Positions 10,701 through 19,982 of a stretch of DNA of 64,000 nt are shown here, in pieces. The position numbers and the translations under genes were made by a program. How positions within the stretch are numbered: position 1 is the stretch's first letter; every line of letters begins with the position of its first letter. This DNA comes from Bacteroidota bacterium (GTDB lineage Bacteria > Bacteroidota > Bacteroidia > Chitinophagales > Chitinophagaceae). The notes below the pieces were generated by a model that saw only the letters and a program-made list of their open reading frames with translations, was not told the DNA's origin and did not search any database. The stretch is from the NCBI GenBank assembly GCA_018267955.1, contig JAFDXL010000009.1, positions 1,018,717-1,082,716 of the forward strand, given 5' to 3'.

Positions 10701-11022
10701 TATATAGTTCACATTTGCCTTTCTCAGTACGCAGATTACCGAGTGACAGTAAAGAAGATAATCTTGCATAAGCTTCTTTATTTGTAGGATAAGCTAATAA
10801 GGATGGCCCATCTATAAGATCCAATCTGCATGCGGGAATGATACGAATATTTTGTTTTCTCGCCGCTGCGTGGGCACGTACTATGCCGGCAAAAGTATTG
10901 CGGTCTGTAATGGCTATTCGCTCATATCCTAATTCCGCCGCCTGTGCTACTAACTCTTCCGGGTGAGAAGCACCACGCAAAAAGCTGAAATTGGTGGTTA
11001 CCTGTAGTTCTGTATATCCCAT
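7795..11022 (-). CDS. dnaE2: Error-prone DNA polymerase DnaE2
   Basis: 1075 residues from the chosen start. An N-terminal PHP domain (YTELQVTTNFSFLRGASHPEEL, ITDRNTFAG) is followed by the C-family polymerase palm with PDIDVDFEHERREEV, then helix-hairpin-helix and OB-fold regions (IEDETGIANLVVFQ). DnaE2 is a catalytically active translesion polymerase that works with ImuA and ImuB at damaged DNA. The frame is open further upstream, to 11115, but this would overlap imuB by 89 bases. ATG at 11022 (MGYTELQV) lies 4 bases after the imuB stop and matches where family members begin, so I chose it. Last gene of the imuA-imuB-dnaE2 operon. Confidence 0.93.
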   Translation of the reverse strand: MGYTELQVTTNFSFLRGASHPEELVAQAAELGYERIAITDRNTFAGIVRAHAAARKQNIRIIPACRLDLIDGPSLLAYPTNKEAYARLSSLLSLGNLRTEKGKCELYKADVFSHAAGMLFLVVPPLQLNAQFDFDVDFRQAVEEYKHAIGSQLYLGMMRTYQAGDNKRLYRLAQLSEQYDIPLAATNDVHYHIAQRRELQDVLTCVREKCTIYNAGYKLHQNAERFLKPEKEMLRLFAQYPQSIANAEQIVKACKFSLDELEYVYPEEITSEGRTPQEELECLTWIGAKEKFGEQIPQKVKATIDMELEFMGRKNYAAYFLTVYDFVRFARSKNILCQGRGSAANSVICYCLGITSVDPSKFNLLFARFMSDARDEPPDIDVDFEHERREEVIQYIYEKYGRDRAAIVATVTQVHHKGAIRDVAKAMGMSVDAINRLSKSIWEFNDEWMAGGRISAEGFNAKDPHLMKVLELTEQYVGFPRQLGQHTGGFVITRGKLTELCPILNARMEDRTCIEWNKDDIEALGFLKVDVLALGMLTCIRKAFDLAKKHYDRDLTLANIPQDDPAVYEMISHADTIGVFQIESRAQMSMLPRLRPREFYDLVIEVAIVRPGPIQGDMVHPYLRRRNGEEPVTYPSKELKEILGRTLGVPLFQEQAMEIAIVAAGFTPAEADGLRRSMATFKAKGKVSDWETKLIHGMVANGYEEEFAKRVFRQLEGFGSYGFPESHAVSFALLVYVSSWIKCFYPDVFAAALLNSLPMGFYQPAQIVIDARKHGVEVRPADINYSDWDNQLEEICGSYCALRLGFRQVGGLKQEDVQLLVDKRAEPYKDIPQLYQTGVSLATLEKLADADAFRSIGLDRRKALWEVAALSDTPTGMYEGQASESALEKDISLPEMSLPEHVVQDYSATSLSLKAHPVSFVRDALTSLHITPTTDLSKLTDGMTVKVAGLVLVRQRPGTASGICFITIEDETGIANLVVFQKLFDKYRKEILQSRLLMVEGKLQIEGEVIHVIVQRCHNLSPLLKKLSQTNEEPDVQTLARGDEKDLNNYHNQDARVRAANAIQTELFGHSRDFR

Positions 11023-11026
11023 AGCC

Positions 11027-12523
11027 CTATGCAAAATATCCGTGGAGAAACCATTTGGGCTCTGCGTGTTCATAATGGCCTGCCCTGAACAGCCAATATC
11101 TGCATCCATTATCATCTTCTACACAATAGTAATCTCGATAAAGCCCTTGTTCTATCCACCATTCCTGTTCTATACGTTCCGGGCCATCTGCTTTAGCTAC
11201 ACGATGCAGTACATCCTTATGTTTAAACAATATGGGCGGATAATCCGGTATAGCTACCGTTACTTCTATTTGTTCCGGTTGTGGCAACAAGTGTATAGGC
11301 CTTGGCAAGTCTTCTCTCCATGAGGTAGCAGGTTGGTCTTCCAGTGATAAAGCTTGTTTATAAGAACGTTCCGGCCAATAGTGTTCTGAAGGTAAGTAAC
11401 GATGGATGGCCTTTTCACCAACCTTCACTGCAAGCCTGTCCAATAATTCTGCAAGCTGCATTTCCTTATCATGACTAATATTCCACATAGCCTCCTGGCT
11501 GCTGATGAGCGGTTCTACTACGGGTGCTTCCAATACAAATAACTCTATACCGAGGTTGGGTTCTATCTGGCCGGTCTTCAGTTCAAATAATTTATAAAGA
11601 TGGTTGCTGTTGCGGGATGCTTTGGCTGTATTGATTTGTATTGCTTGTATATTACCATCCAGTCTGTAACATTTAAACACAGCTATACGCAAACCCTTAT
11701 TTTCATCTGCCAGCCGTTTACATAATTGTTCCAGAAGTTCTTTTAAAGCTATTTCTATACCTGTTGCCGTTTTTATAGGCTCCAGGCAGGGCAATCGTTC
11801 CTGATAAGGCTCTATGGGGCATACCGGTACCAATGGCTCTATTTGCTGTCCTAAGGCATAATCTAATTGTTGCAATAAGGATTCACCAAAGCGCCTGCGT
11901 AATGCCTTGCGTGGCATGTATATAAAACTGCGTATGTCTTTTAACCCGAGCTTGTGAAGGCGTTCTGCTATATTATTTTCTAGTCGCAAGGCTGCAGGTG
12001 GCAATGGCAGCAATGCTTCTATATGTTTACCCGGCTCAATGATTGGATACACACTCCCGTAGCGGGATATTGCCCATGCAGCACCTATCGTATCGGCCAT
12101 AGCTATACGCACATGGTAACCGAATGCCCTGAGCCTGGTGAGCAGGTCTTTAAGATATGCAAGTTCCCCACTCCATAGATGCGCGCAGCCACTGGCATCC
12201 AGTATAATGCCATCCGCTCCGTCAATAGCAGCTATGGGAGTGAAACGGATACACCATTCTGCCAATGCTTGGAGTAACCGGTGATCCCTACCCGGCTCTT
12301 CATCAAACACCTGCAGCTCCGGTAATATAGCACGCCCATCGGCAACCACCATTCCGGTATATATACCGCTTGCGTAGGCTATGGGGTTTACAGCTTTAAC
12401 GATCATCCTGCCGTGGTCAGGTGCAGCTATTACAAAGGGAATCTCTTTCAACTCCGGTTTGCGACGGGTGAACCAATCTGTTAGCAGATGACGAAACCAT
12501 ATTGCTACAAAACGCCTAGCCAT
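11027..12523 (-). CDS. imuB: ImuB, Y-family polymerase-like adaptor
   Basis: 498 residues. The N-terminal half matches the Y-family fold (MARRFVAIWFRHLLTDW; LDASGCAHLWSGE; RIAMADTIGAAWAISRYG). ImuB proteins usually lack the catalytic acidic residues of true Y polymerases and act as a hub that recruits DnaE2 and the sliding clamp. Here the LDASGCAHLW stretch stands where active enzymes carry the Asp-Glu pair, so it is likely inactive. The start follows the imuA stop by one base (TAAAATG) and dnaE2 begins just after its stop: a tightly coupled three-gene operon. Confidence 0.9.
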   Translation of the reverse strand: MARRFVAIWFRHLLTDWFTRRKPELKEIPFVIAAPDHGRMIVKAVNPIAYASGIYTGMVVADGRAILPELQVFDEEPGRDHRLLQALAEWCIRFTPIAAIDGADGIILDASGCAHLWSGELAYLKDLLTRLRAFGYHVRIAMADTIGAAWAISRYGSVYPIIEPGKHIEALLPLPPAALRLENNIAERLHKLGLKDIRSFIYMPRKALRRRFGESLLQQLDYALGQQIEPLVPVCPIEPYQERLPCLEPIKTATGIEIALKELLEQLCKRLADENKGLRIAVFKCYRLDGNIQAIQINTAKASRNSNHLYKLFELKTGQIEPNLGIELFVLEAPVVEPLISSQEAMWNISHDKEMQLAELLDRLAVKVGEKAIHRYLPSEHYWPERSYKQALSLEDQPATSWREDLPRPIHLLPQPEQIEVTVAIPDYPPILFKHKDVLHRVAKADGPERIEQEWWIEQGLYRDYYCVEDDNGCRYWLFRAGHYEHAEPKWFLHGYFA

Positions 12524-12524
12524 T

Positions 12525-13283
12525 TTATCCGGCTTTCAGCTTTTGAGGAATGGAAATAATATGCTGCCGGGTATCACATTCTTCAAATCCACTGCCATTC
12601 CATTGCAATTGCCAGCTGCCGGGTTTTCCGTTACGAACTTTCACAAGATCTGCCTGCCAGTGAGGATAACCTACGCCGGGGAGCCCATCTAATGTAGCGC
12701 TATGAATACTTCTGATCTTAAACCGGGAAACACAGGCGGTAATATTTTCTGTCTTTGGTTTATATCTATGAATAAAGCCTGTAACATGGCTTTGCTCTAC
12801 TGCCAACTGCAACCGACGGGATTCTTTAAAGGATAGTTCAGATAATATGCCCACAACAGCAGACACAGCCTGGCATTTAAGCGCTTCTTCTATTGCCCAC
12901 AATATATTCTTATTACTTACGTCCAGGAAAATGATATGCTCCGGATCAATTCCAAAAAATTTAAGTGCCGGTGGAAATATAACTCTTGCGGATCCTACCC
13001 AAATACTATATCCGGATCTACCTGCCAGGTAGTTTAATATGCCGCTTATAAATCCATTTGTAGCGGCTGCATGTTCCTGCTCATAGCTAATGAATTCATG
13101 CACTGCACCTGTAGGAAAACTTTGATTAGGAAAAGCAGTTTCAAAGGGGCCGATAGTATGCGTGGTTGCATCATTTACTTTTTTAAACCGCTGCAAGCTG
13201 TATACCTCCTGCCGCAGCTTTGCAATGATCTCCTGCTTTGCTTCAGCTTTATTGAATAATGGTATTTCAGCAACATCAGCCAT
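12525..13283 (-). CDS. imuA: ImuA, RecA-like protein of the mutagenesis cassette
   Basis: 252 residues, without signal peptide. It has the RecA/SulA-like ImuA pattern: FPNQSFPTGAVHEFISYEQE (Walker-A region, degenerate), YSIWVGSARVIFPPALKFFG, HIIFLDVSNKNILWAIEEAL and LSFKESRRLQLAVEQS. The classical P-loop GxxGxGKT is not visible, as in many ImuA proteins. ImuA works with ImuB and DnaE2 in damage-induced mutagenesis. First gene of the operon; the promoter region just upstream carries two near-identical palindromes (see regulatory entry). Confidence 0.88.
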   Translation of the reverse strand: MADVAEIPLFNKAEAKQEIIAKLRQEVYSLQRFKKVNDATTHTIGPFETAFPNQSFPTGAVHEFISYEQEHAAATNGFISGILNYLAGRSGYSIWVGSARVIFPPALKFFGIDPEHIIFLDVSNKNILWAIEEALKCQAVSAVVGILSELSFKESRRLQLAVEQSHVTGFIHRYKPKTENITACVSRFKIRSIHSATLDGLPGVGYPHWQADLVKVRNGKPGSWQLQWNGSGFEECDTRQHIISIPQKLKAG

Positions 13284-13294
13284 TAATTATCCCT

Positions 13295-13338
13295 ATTTGC
13301 ACAAATGTACAAATAAATAAAAATAAATTTGCACAAAA
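13295..13338 (-). promoter_or_regulatory. imuA promoter with two operator-like palindromes
   Basis: On the plus strand, ATTTGCACAAAT (13295-13306) and ATTTGCACAAAA (13327-13338) are near-identical dyads with a 32-bp repeat distance, about three helical turns. The first overlaps a minus-strand TACATTTG (13309-13302), which fits the Bacteroidota -7 consensus TAnnTTTG. The start of imuA is at 13283. A repressor bound here would cover the promoter. The natural candidate is a LexA-like or other damage-responsive regulator, but no such gene is in the window, so the regulator is inference. Confidence 0.6.
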
Positions 13339-13382
13339 GAACAAGTTATTTGGCTGACATCAGTGATGAAATACAAAACCCA

Positions 13383-13417
13383 AAAAAATCCCCCAACTGA
13401 CTAAGGGGGGATTTTTT
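13383..13417 (-). terminator. Strong terminator after the T9SS gene
   Basis: AAAATCCCCC and GGGGGATTTT arms with a loop of about 11 bases, flanked by A and T runs on both sides. It works for the minus-strand gene ending at 13431 and could also act on the plus strand. It separates the large secreted-protein gene from the imuA promoter. Confidence 0.85.
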
Positions 13418-13430
13418 ACTCATCATGCTA

Positions 13431-16400
13431 TTAATGTACCACTACTATCTTCGCTTTATCCTGCAAACCGGTGTCTGTGTTCATTACCACCAGGTACACG
13501 CCTGCGGGTATGTCCTTGATACTAACAGGTATCACATCACCTGCTCCCGCTTTCCCGCTCCAGAGTTTTGCTATCACGCTACCTGTAAGGCTTTGCAAAT
13601 AAATATCTGCATGTTCCTCTTTTGTGAGCGACAATTGTAAATAAGCTTTATTATCTGCTGGGTTCGGATAGACCTTAAACGCAGAACCCAAGGATTGCGT
13701 AATAGACACCCCTGTTGGCGGTATAGTTACAGAGGCCTCAGCTATAGCTGCTTTTTGTTCGCTGTTCTCTACCTTATCTATAGCCAGTGAATAGAATCTG
13801 TAGGACGAATCAGGCCTTCCCTGCAATATCAAACTATCTTCTACTGATGCCGCTGCCAGTATCCACGGGCCACCGTTGGTAGAGCAATACACATAGTATT
13901 TGGCAATTCCAGAACTGGCATCGCTACCGCTAAAACGCAATACAAAAGTGCTGTCGTAGATGAGTGTAGCACTCGATATCTGGCTGGTAGGCGGGGCAAG
14001 GTCCATCTTATTACTCCACACATCTGTGGCTATGGCTGCATTCTGGTCAAAAACAATACTCGCCGTGCTGTTTAATACCGTACCATCCACAAGAGACGAT
14101 AAAGGTTCTACCTCGTAGCTTACACTGGCTTCACCTTCCGGCATATTTACATTCGGTTTCAGGAAGCCATCAAATGCCGGCCGGTTACCACTGGCAGAAT
14201 CGATGGAGGAAAGCATCCAGGTGATCACACCACTGGCTGTATCCGTTTTACCGGTTATCCTTACAAACATCCCTGGACGGTTAGCAAGGCTCTTCTGCAA
14301 TGTAAACTCACTACGCCCTTTAGGCACACGGTATATTTGGTTGGCTATTACTATATCTCCCAATGTAACGCTACTGATATCAAAACGGCTTTTATCAATG
14401 GTATCACGTATCACTACGTCTTGAGCATCGGCACTGGCAGTATCCGCATTTTCAAAATGGATAACAAACGGTTGCCTTTTTACATTTGCTATATAGCGCG
14501 GTGTATCTACCCCTACCGGTCCGTAAATACCATTCGGGTCGAAGGAATTGCGGGTATCTATTATAGATAAGGATGGATCCTGGTGATCTAATTCCTGGTT
14601 GAGCAATTTCTTTAACTCGTCTATCTGGTCTTGCAATTCAGGACAATCTTTGGCTAATTGCTCCAGCTTCTTCAGTTTTTCATTAAGGTCATACAGGTTT
14701 TTGGTGTCATTAAGAATGTCTGTCAATAATTTCAAACGGTCATAATTAATACCTGTGACACTTTTGCCCAGGTTAGCCATTATCTTTTGCGTAGCCTCAA
14801 GCGTAGCGGGGCTCATATTCGCTTTATTCGCCAGCAGCCTGTTGCCAAACTTTATCTGCTCATTGGCACTGGCCGCTCTCGATACTGCCGAATTCAATAA
14901 AAGTCCTCCTACTTCCTGTGCTGCCACTTGTATGGCATATTCATTATTGGCGTCTGTTTCTGCGATCCAATCGGCCACATTCGCATTATGGTCTGTTTCG
15001 TAACCATCCCACCAGGCCCAGAACTCCTTGCCTATATAAGTAGCTGCAGACTGCATATGGTGTTGTCCTATCTTGGCCGATTTAGTAAAGGCAGTCAGCG
15101 CCGGTATCTTAGATTTATCAGCTATCATATCAGCTGCATCCAGCAATTCTGATGAAATATCGTCGCTATAATCTTCATAATTACCGGTAGGACAAGAGCC
15201 TAACATGTTGGGCCTGTGTGTATAGGTATAGAACCTGGTTGCAACCGGTAATGCCGCACGCGCTATGAATGGTATCTCTACCGTTGATCCCGGTGGTACG
15301 TGCTGCACCTGGAAGAAACGTATGTATCCATCAAACGGCTGTCCTTCAAATGAATCTATTGCGGTAGTAGTGGTCAGGCTATCGTAGATATATTTAAATA
15401 TACTGTTGGGATAGACATAGGTTTTGCTGTTGGCTAACAGGGTATCATTTTTGCTATAATCAGGTTTGTACACATTTGCTTTCCAGGTTACCTGTACGTT
15501 CTTAGGCCATACCATCGCCACCACTACACCGTTTGCAGTTACATTCCCTTTGTTACCTACCAATAAGGTGTAGATGTTATCCACGCCGGTTCTCATCCTG
15601 CCCGGGCCTGTTACCTGGCTCCAGGCATATGGATATTTTAATGCTTCTACATAAAAACCCTTTGTGTAAGTGATTGGTGCCTGGTTGGGTACTTGTATCA
15701 CCACATCATAATAACCGGTATCGGCAAAATGAAGGTCAAAATCAGCACCAAGATGGTTTAGTCTGCTATTAGGATATAGATCTCTCGGTGTCAGAACAGT
15801 GCTTCCTTTCACCAGTTTCACTTGTGTAGCAGCGCTAAGATCCCCGCCATATATCTGCATCATTACATCGCCACCCCTACCCGCTTTAGTTGGTGTATAA
15901 TACTCAACCCCGGCTATGGTAAAGTTTACTTTTGCAGTATCGTGTGTACTGCATCCGCTACTGGATGCCACGAGTTTTACATCATAGTTTCCCGGTACAT
16001 AGGTAGTCATCGGCGGGTATCTTGATGAGTATTGCTGCCCGTTGCCCATAAGCCACAAATACGTATCAGAGTATCGAGACAGGTTAACAAACCCTAACTC
16101 ATTACCCATGCGGCTGTAGGTAAGATCAGCCTTGGGGCCGGGTACATATTCATACCGCAGATCATAACTGCTTGATGTTCCCCCATATTGAAAATTGAAA
16201 TAATTGTACACATCCACATACACCGTATCACTGCTGACACAATCGATGCGCATGGTATCTGTTACACTTTGCCCATATGCAAGGGAGCCATTATTCCGCA
16301 CACGTAGTGGTCCTCCGCCGGCACCCGTAGCACTCTTTATGTAGAACGGATAATTAGTTTTATCTGTCACTCTTATAGTTGGTGCTCCTGCGATCCCGTT

Positions 16401-17912
16401 GATATAACCCCATGTATTTCGTCCCGTAACATACAGCACAATAGATCCGCCTGCTGGTTTTACTATCCGGTAATAATCGTCCACATCCGTACCGCCCCCG
16501 CCATCTATGTAGGTCACGTGTCCGTGTATGGTATCTGCCGGGGTGATGGGCTGTGCTGTCGCCATAGTTTCATTCGGCCCGGCTTCATTATAGGCGCTGG
16601 TATCATCCAGTTGGTACCTTAACGTATAGTGCCCGGCAAATGCCCACCCCTGGCCAAAATGATAGTTCTGAACATGGATATAGAACGTGTCCTTTGCACG
16701 CCCGAAAACATGCATAGTATCCATTACCGTACCCATAAATGGTAAAGAAAAAACATTCCCAACTCTAAGCGCCCCCGATTGTGCTCCTGCATTATTTTGG
16801 TTCAATATCTGTGATCCGTTCTTGTCCTCTACTATAATATTGGGTGCAGGGTTTGTCTGCTGGTTCCAGGTATTTTGTGCAGAGGTATATAAAGTGATGG
16901 TCGCATCTTTGTCTAATACTACGCGATAATAATCGTCTACATCAGGGCCATTTCCTACATAAGAGATGTCACCGTAAATAATTTGCCCCGCTGCCAGGTC
17001 ATTGGCAGTTGCCCGCGTTTCATTGGGGCCCGGCTCGTTATTATAGGCTGTATCGGTTACTACCCAGTGCATACTATAGGTAGCGGGCCAGCTGCTGCCA
17101 AATCCATCAAAAACCACATACATGGTATCTGCGGCGCGGCCATAGATATTCAATGTATCTGCTACTTGCGAGAATGCCGCCTGCGAACCCCAGGCGCCGA
17201 GGTTTAGCCATGTAAAACCCGATGGATTATTATTATGATAAATACCAAGGTTTGCATACCCGTTACGGTCGTAGAAATACATTCTTGGCATTACATTATT
17301 GTTGGTCGTTAGCATACACCTCGCACTCACATACAATTTGAAAGTACCATCGCGCGGAAAGATGATCTTATACCAGTCATTACCATCTGCACCGGCAGCT
17401 GTACCGAAACCTATGTAACCATCCCTGTTTGTATTTAAAGCCAGCACTTCTGCCGTTTGACGGGTGTCATTACTCGCAGACAACTCCGTATTAGGAGCGC
17501 CATACAGTATATCGTATTTCACAGTATAATTCTGGGTCTGCCCGGCCCACACATTATCTACCAGTATATACAGGCTATCCGCCTCTATAGCACCTACGAT
17601 AAAAGTATCAGCGCCTGATGATAGGGCATTGCGATTAACATTGTAGTAATTGATCGTATTTTGATTCTTCCAGTACACGCGGTACTGTACAATACCAAAC
17701 GCACCGCCTGTGTTGGCTGTAGAGGTAATAAGGCGCACTACCCCCTGGTTGGTCGGCAGCCAGGTCTTATAATAGTGCTGACCAACGGTACTGGAAACCG
17801 TGCCCGACTTGGTGACACCGGCACTCATTGTATCTGCAGTCGCAAATGAGTACTGCGCTTGAGTTGTGCCGTAGAACAGCAGGCACAACATAATGGTAAG
17901 TATCTGTTTCAT
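13431..17912 (-). CDS. Large T9SS-secreted multidomain protein
   Basis: 1493 residues with a signal peptide (1-19, cleavage before QYSF). Between about 25 and 590 there are four similar beta-sandwich units, each with a DG(N)DWYKI or DVDDYYRI motif followed by an LYV/LYT strand and a DT(M/F)Y(V/I) strand, like bacterial pre-peptidase C-terminal domains. A PKD-like unit follows (about 600-670), then IPT/filamin-like and conserved-repeat regions with a helical stretch at about 960-1120, and a C-terminal T9SS type A sorting domain (KVYPNPADNKAYLQL to the end). It is exported to the surface or medium by the type IX system. Function unknown; adhesion or matrix role is a guess. Divergent from a TPR sensor kinase across a 126-base gap holding a palindrome. 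Confidence 0.82.
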   Translation of the reverse strand: MKQILTIMLCLLFYGTTQAQYSFATADTMSAGVTKSGTVSSTVGQHYYKTWLPTNQGVVRLITSTANTGGAFGIVQYRVYWKNQNTINYYNVNRNALSSGADTFIVGAIEADSLYILVDNVWAGQTQNYTVKYDILYGAPNTELSASNDTRQTAEVLALNTNRDGYIGFGTAAGADGNDWYKIIFPRDGTFKLYVSARCMLTTNNNVMPRMYFYDRNGYANLGIYHNNNPSGFTWLNLGAWGSQAAFSQVADTLNIYGRAADTMYVVFDGFGSSWPATYSMHWVVTDTAYNNEPGPNETRATANDLAAGQIIYGDISYVGNGPDVDDYYRVVLDKDATITLYTSAQNTWNQQTNPAPNIIVEDKNGSQILNQNNAGAQSGALRVGNVFSLPFMGTVMDTMHVFGRAKDTFYIHVQNYHFGQGWAFAGHYTLRYQLDDTSAYNEAGPNETMATAQPITPADTIHGHVTYIDGGGGTDVDDYYRIVKPAGGSIVLYVTGRNTWGYINGIAGAPTIRVTDKTNYPFYIKSATGAGGGPLRVRNNGSLAYGQSVTDTMRIDCVSSDTVYVDVYNYFNFQYGGTSSSYDLRYEYVPGPKADLTYSRMGNELGFVNLSRYSDTYLWLMGNGQQYSSRYPPMTTYVPGNYDVKLVASSSGCSTHDTAKVNFTIAGVEYYTPTKAGRGGDVMMQIYGGDLSAATQVKLVKGSTVLTPRDLYPNSRLNHLGADFDLHFADTGYYDVVIQVPNQAPITYTKGFYVEALKYPYAWSQVTGPGRMRTGVDNIYTLLVGNKGNVTANGVVVAMVWPKNVQVTWKANVYKPDYSKNDTLLANSKTYVYPNSIFKYIYDSLTTTTAIDSFEGQPFDGYIRFFQVQHVPPGSTVEIPFIARAALPVATRFYTYTHRPNMLGSCPTGNYEDYSDDISSELLDAADMIADKSKIPALTAFTKSAKIGQHHMQSAATYIGKEFWAWWDGYETDHNANVADWIAETDANNEYAIQVAAQEVGGLLLNSAVSRAASANEQIKFGNRLLANKANMSPATLEATQKIMANLGKSVTGINYDRLKLLTDILNDTKNLYDLNEKLKKLEQLAKDCPELQDQIDELKKLLNQELDHQDPSLSIIDTRNSFDPNGIYGPVGVDTPRYIANVKRQPFVIHFENADTASADAQDVVIRDTIDKSRFDISSVTLGDIVIANQIYRVPKGRSEFTLQKSLANRPGMFVRITGKTDTASGVITWMLSSIDSASGNRPAFDGFLKPNVNMPEGEASVSYEVEPLSSLVDGTVLNSTASIVFDQNAAIATDVWSNKMDLAPPTSQISSATLIYDSTFVLRFSGSDASSGIAKYYVYCSTNGGPWILAAASVEDSLILQGRPDSSYRFYSLAIDKVENSEQKAAIAEASVTIPPTGVSITQSLGSAFKVYPNPADNKAYLQLSLTKEEHADIYLQSLTGSVIAKLWSGKAGAGDVIPVSIKDIPAGVYLVVMNTDTGLQDKAKIVVVH

Positions 17913-17955
17913 ACTCCTGGATTTTGAAACAAAAGTATCCGGACGGGCAAGCGGC

Positions 17956-17978
17956 TACAATAACTAATTTGTATTAGT
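17956..17978. promoter_or_regulatory. Operator-like dyad between secreted protein and kinase genes
   Basis: ACTAATTTGTATTAGT (17963-17978) is a perfect 6-4-6 palindrome in the gap between two divergent genes. The 21 bases 17956-17976 recur exactly, in inverted orientation, at 19970-19990, just upstream of the LuxR-type regulator gene. The position fits a binding site for that regulator controlling both the secreted protein and the kinase, which is inference. Confidence 0.55.
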
Positions 17979-18038
17979 GATGCCTAACCCATTGCCGGGT
18001 TCGCAAAGAAGAGATAGCTTTACTATATCCCCATTTGT

Positions 18039-19982
18039 ATGAAACGTCTCTTTATTCTCATATTGCTTTTATTAAGCACTGCGACAGCAAACGCGCAGAC
18101 CGAAAGAATAGCATCTTTAAAACAGGCTGTAATATCTGAGTCCGATCCTGTAAAGCGATTTGATAATATACTTCAATTGCTCGACGAGCATGAAAGCATC
18201 TACAAGGACAGCCTGCCTGTATATGCACAAGAGGCATTTATCATGGCAAAGGGGCTGCATAGCAAAAAAGCGATAGTAAACGCCGGTATTGCGCGCATCA
18301 ACAATTTTTATCGGCACGACATGTTGGATAACGCCAACAAGCTTACTGATAGTTTATTGGCCTTCGTAGATAGCAACAACGTGGCCGAGCAGGAAATGTA
18401 TGTACAACTGGCTCTACAAAAGGTAAATGGCTATGCCGCAGGTACCAACTACGAAGCAGCCACAGGTTTAATATTTAAAGTACTTGCTATTGCAGAACGA
18501 ATCAAGGATACTGTGGCACAAGCCAAATGCATGAATACCCTTGCCGTATTTGCCTATAACATGAATAAGCTGGACGACGATATTCTATGGTGCAGGCGCG
18601 TACAGGCATTATGTCGCGATAAAGAACGTTTTCTGAGAGTGCAAGCTTACAATTATATCAACCTGGCTACCCATTTTGCATGGAAGGAACAATACGACAG
18701 TGCTAATCTTTATGTCAATGCAGCGATCACAGCAAGCGAACGACTGCAAAATTTATATTACCTCGCCAATGCATATCTATGGGTATGCAACATTCACAAA
18801 TGGAGCGGTGACATGCCCGGTGCCGAGCAGGCTATGCTCAAGGCAATGGATTACCGACGTAAAACAGAGGGCAATCTTACCTTCTCTAACGAACAGCTTG
18901 CACTTGCCAATCTATATGTATCAGAAAAACAATATCAAAAAGCTATTGATCTTTATACACAGGGCATTAGCTATGCGTACGACTCCATTAAGGCGAGAGG
19001 CAATGCGTTTGACTACGATATATTGCAATATTACTATGTAGGGCTTGCCCGGAGTTACCAGGCAACAGGCAATCACGACCTCTATGAAAATGCCCTCGAG
19101 CATATTATTACACTTAAAGACACACTCACTCAATTAAACTCTGCTCGTGCTATTGCAGACATGCAAACAAAGTACGAGGTGCAGCTAAAGGACAATACCA
19201 TCATCCGGCAAAAACTCGACATCACGCAAAAAAATGTTTTATTCTACGGTTCGCTGATCGTACTGGCACTTAGCCTCATTATTGCGTGGCTGCTGTTTCG
19301 AAATTATAGCCGCAGGCAAAAAATGCAGTTTTACCTCGCGCGCGAGGAAGAACAACGAAAGGCTGCCTGGGCTGTTAAAGAGGCGCAGGAAAAAGAACGT
19401 AAGCGTATTGCGGCAGACCTGCATGATAATATGGGCAGCTATGCGGCCAGCATCAAGGCAAATGTAGAAGAATTGATGTCGCAGGTACAAACTACTGCGC
19501 CCGCTATCAACAGCCTCAACGAAAACTCTCAGCAAATGGTAGCATTACTGGGCGATACTATATGGGCATTAAACAAGGAAGAGCTATCATTAAGTGCCAT
19601 TAGCGACCGTATAAAGGTGTTTTTGCAACGCTTGCGAAAAAACTATCCGCAGATAGAATTTAATGTAGATGAACGAATAACGAACGATATAAAACTACCC
19701 CCCGTACAAGCTTACCACCTGTTCATGATAGTGCAGGAAGCGGTCAACAACGCCGTGCGGCATAGCAGGGGTACAGAGATACAGGTAGCAATTGTAAGCG
19801 AATACAACTGGAGCATAACAGTGACAGATAATGGTATAGGTATGAGCAACAGCAGCGGCACAACGGATGGTGGCAATGGTAGCCATAACATGCGTACACG
19901 AGCCGCAGAAGCTGGCTGGCAGCTATCATGGGAACCAATAACCCCAACAGGAACGAAGGTATTAGTGAGTAATACAAATTAG
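18039..19982 (+). CDS. TPR-containing sensor histidine kinase (NarL/LuxR partner type)
   Basis: 647 residues with a signal peptide (1-19). A periplasmic region of tetratricopeptide-like helices follows (about 25-385), then one membrane segment (about 398-420, LFYGSLIVLALSLIIAWLLF), a coiled stretch, a HisKA_3 domain with His462 in RIAADLHDNMGSYAAS, and an HATPase domain (QEAVNNAVRHS, DNGIGMSN). Kinases of this type sense through the TPR domain and phosphorylate NarL/FixJ-type regulators. The matching regulator starts 66 bases downstream on the same strand. Both this gene and the divergent T9SS gene share the palindrome-containing gap. Confidence 0.88.
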   Translation: MKRLFILILLLLSTATANAQTERIASLKQAVISESDPVKRFDNILQLLDEHESIYKDSLPVYAQEAFIMAKGLHSKKAIVNAGIARINNFYRHDMLDNANKLTDSLLAFVDSNNVAEQEMYVQLALQKVNGYAAGTNYEAATGLIFKVLAIAERIKDTVAQAKCMNTLAVFAYNMNKLDDDILWCRRVQALCRDKERFLRVQAYNYINLATHFAWKEQYDSANLYVNAAITASERLQNLYYLANAYLWVCNIHKWSGDMPGAEQAMLKAMDYRRKTEGNLTFSNEQLALANLYVSEKQYQKAIDLYTQGISYAYDSIKARGNAFDYDILQYYYVGLARSYQATGNHDLYENALEHIITLKDTLTQLNSARAIADMQTKYEVQLKDNTIIRQKLDITQKNVLFYGSLIVLALSLIIAWLLFRNYSRRQKMQFYLAREEEQRKAAWAVKEAQEKERKRIAADLHDNMGSYAASIKANVEELMSQVQTTAPAINSLNENSQQMVALLGDTIWALNKEELSLSAISDRIKVFLQRLRKNYPQIEFNVDERITNDIKLPPVQAYHLFMIVQEAVNNAVRHSRGTEIQVAIVSEYNWSITVTDNGIGMSNSSGTTDGGNGSHNMRTRAAEAGWQLSWEPITPTGTKVLVSNTN

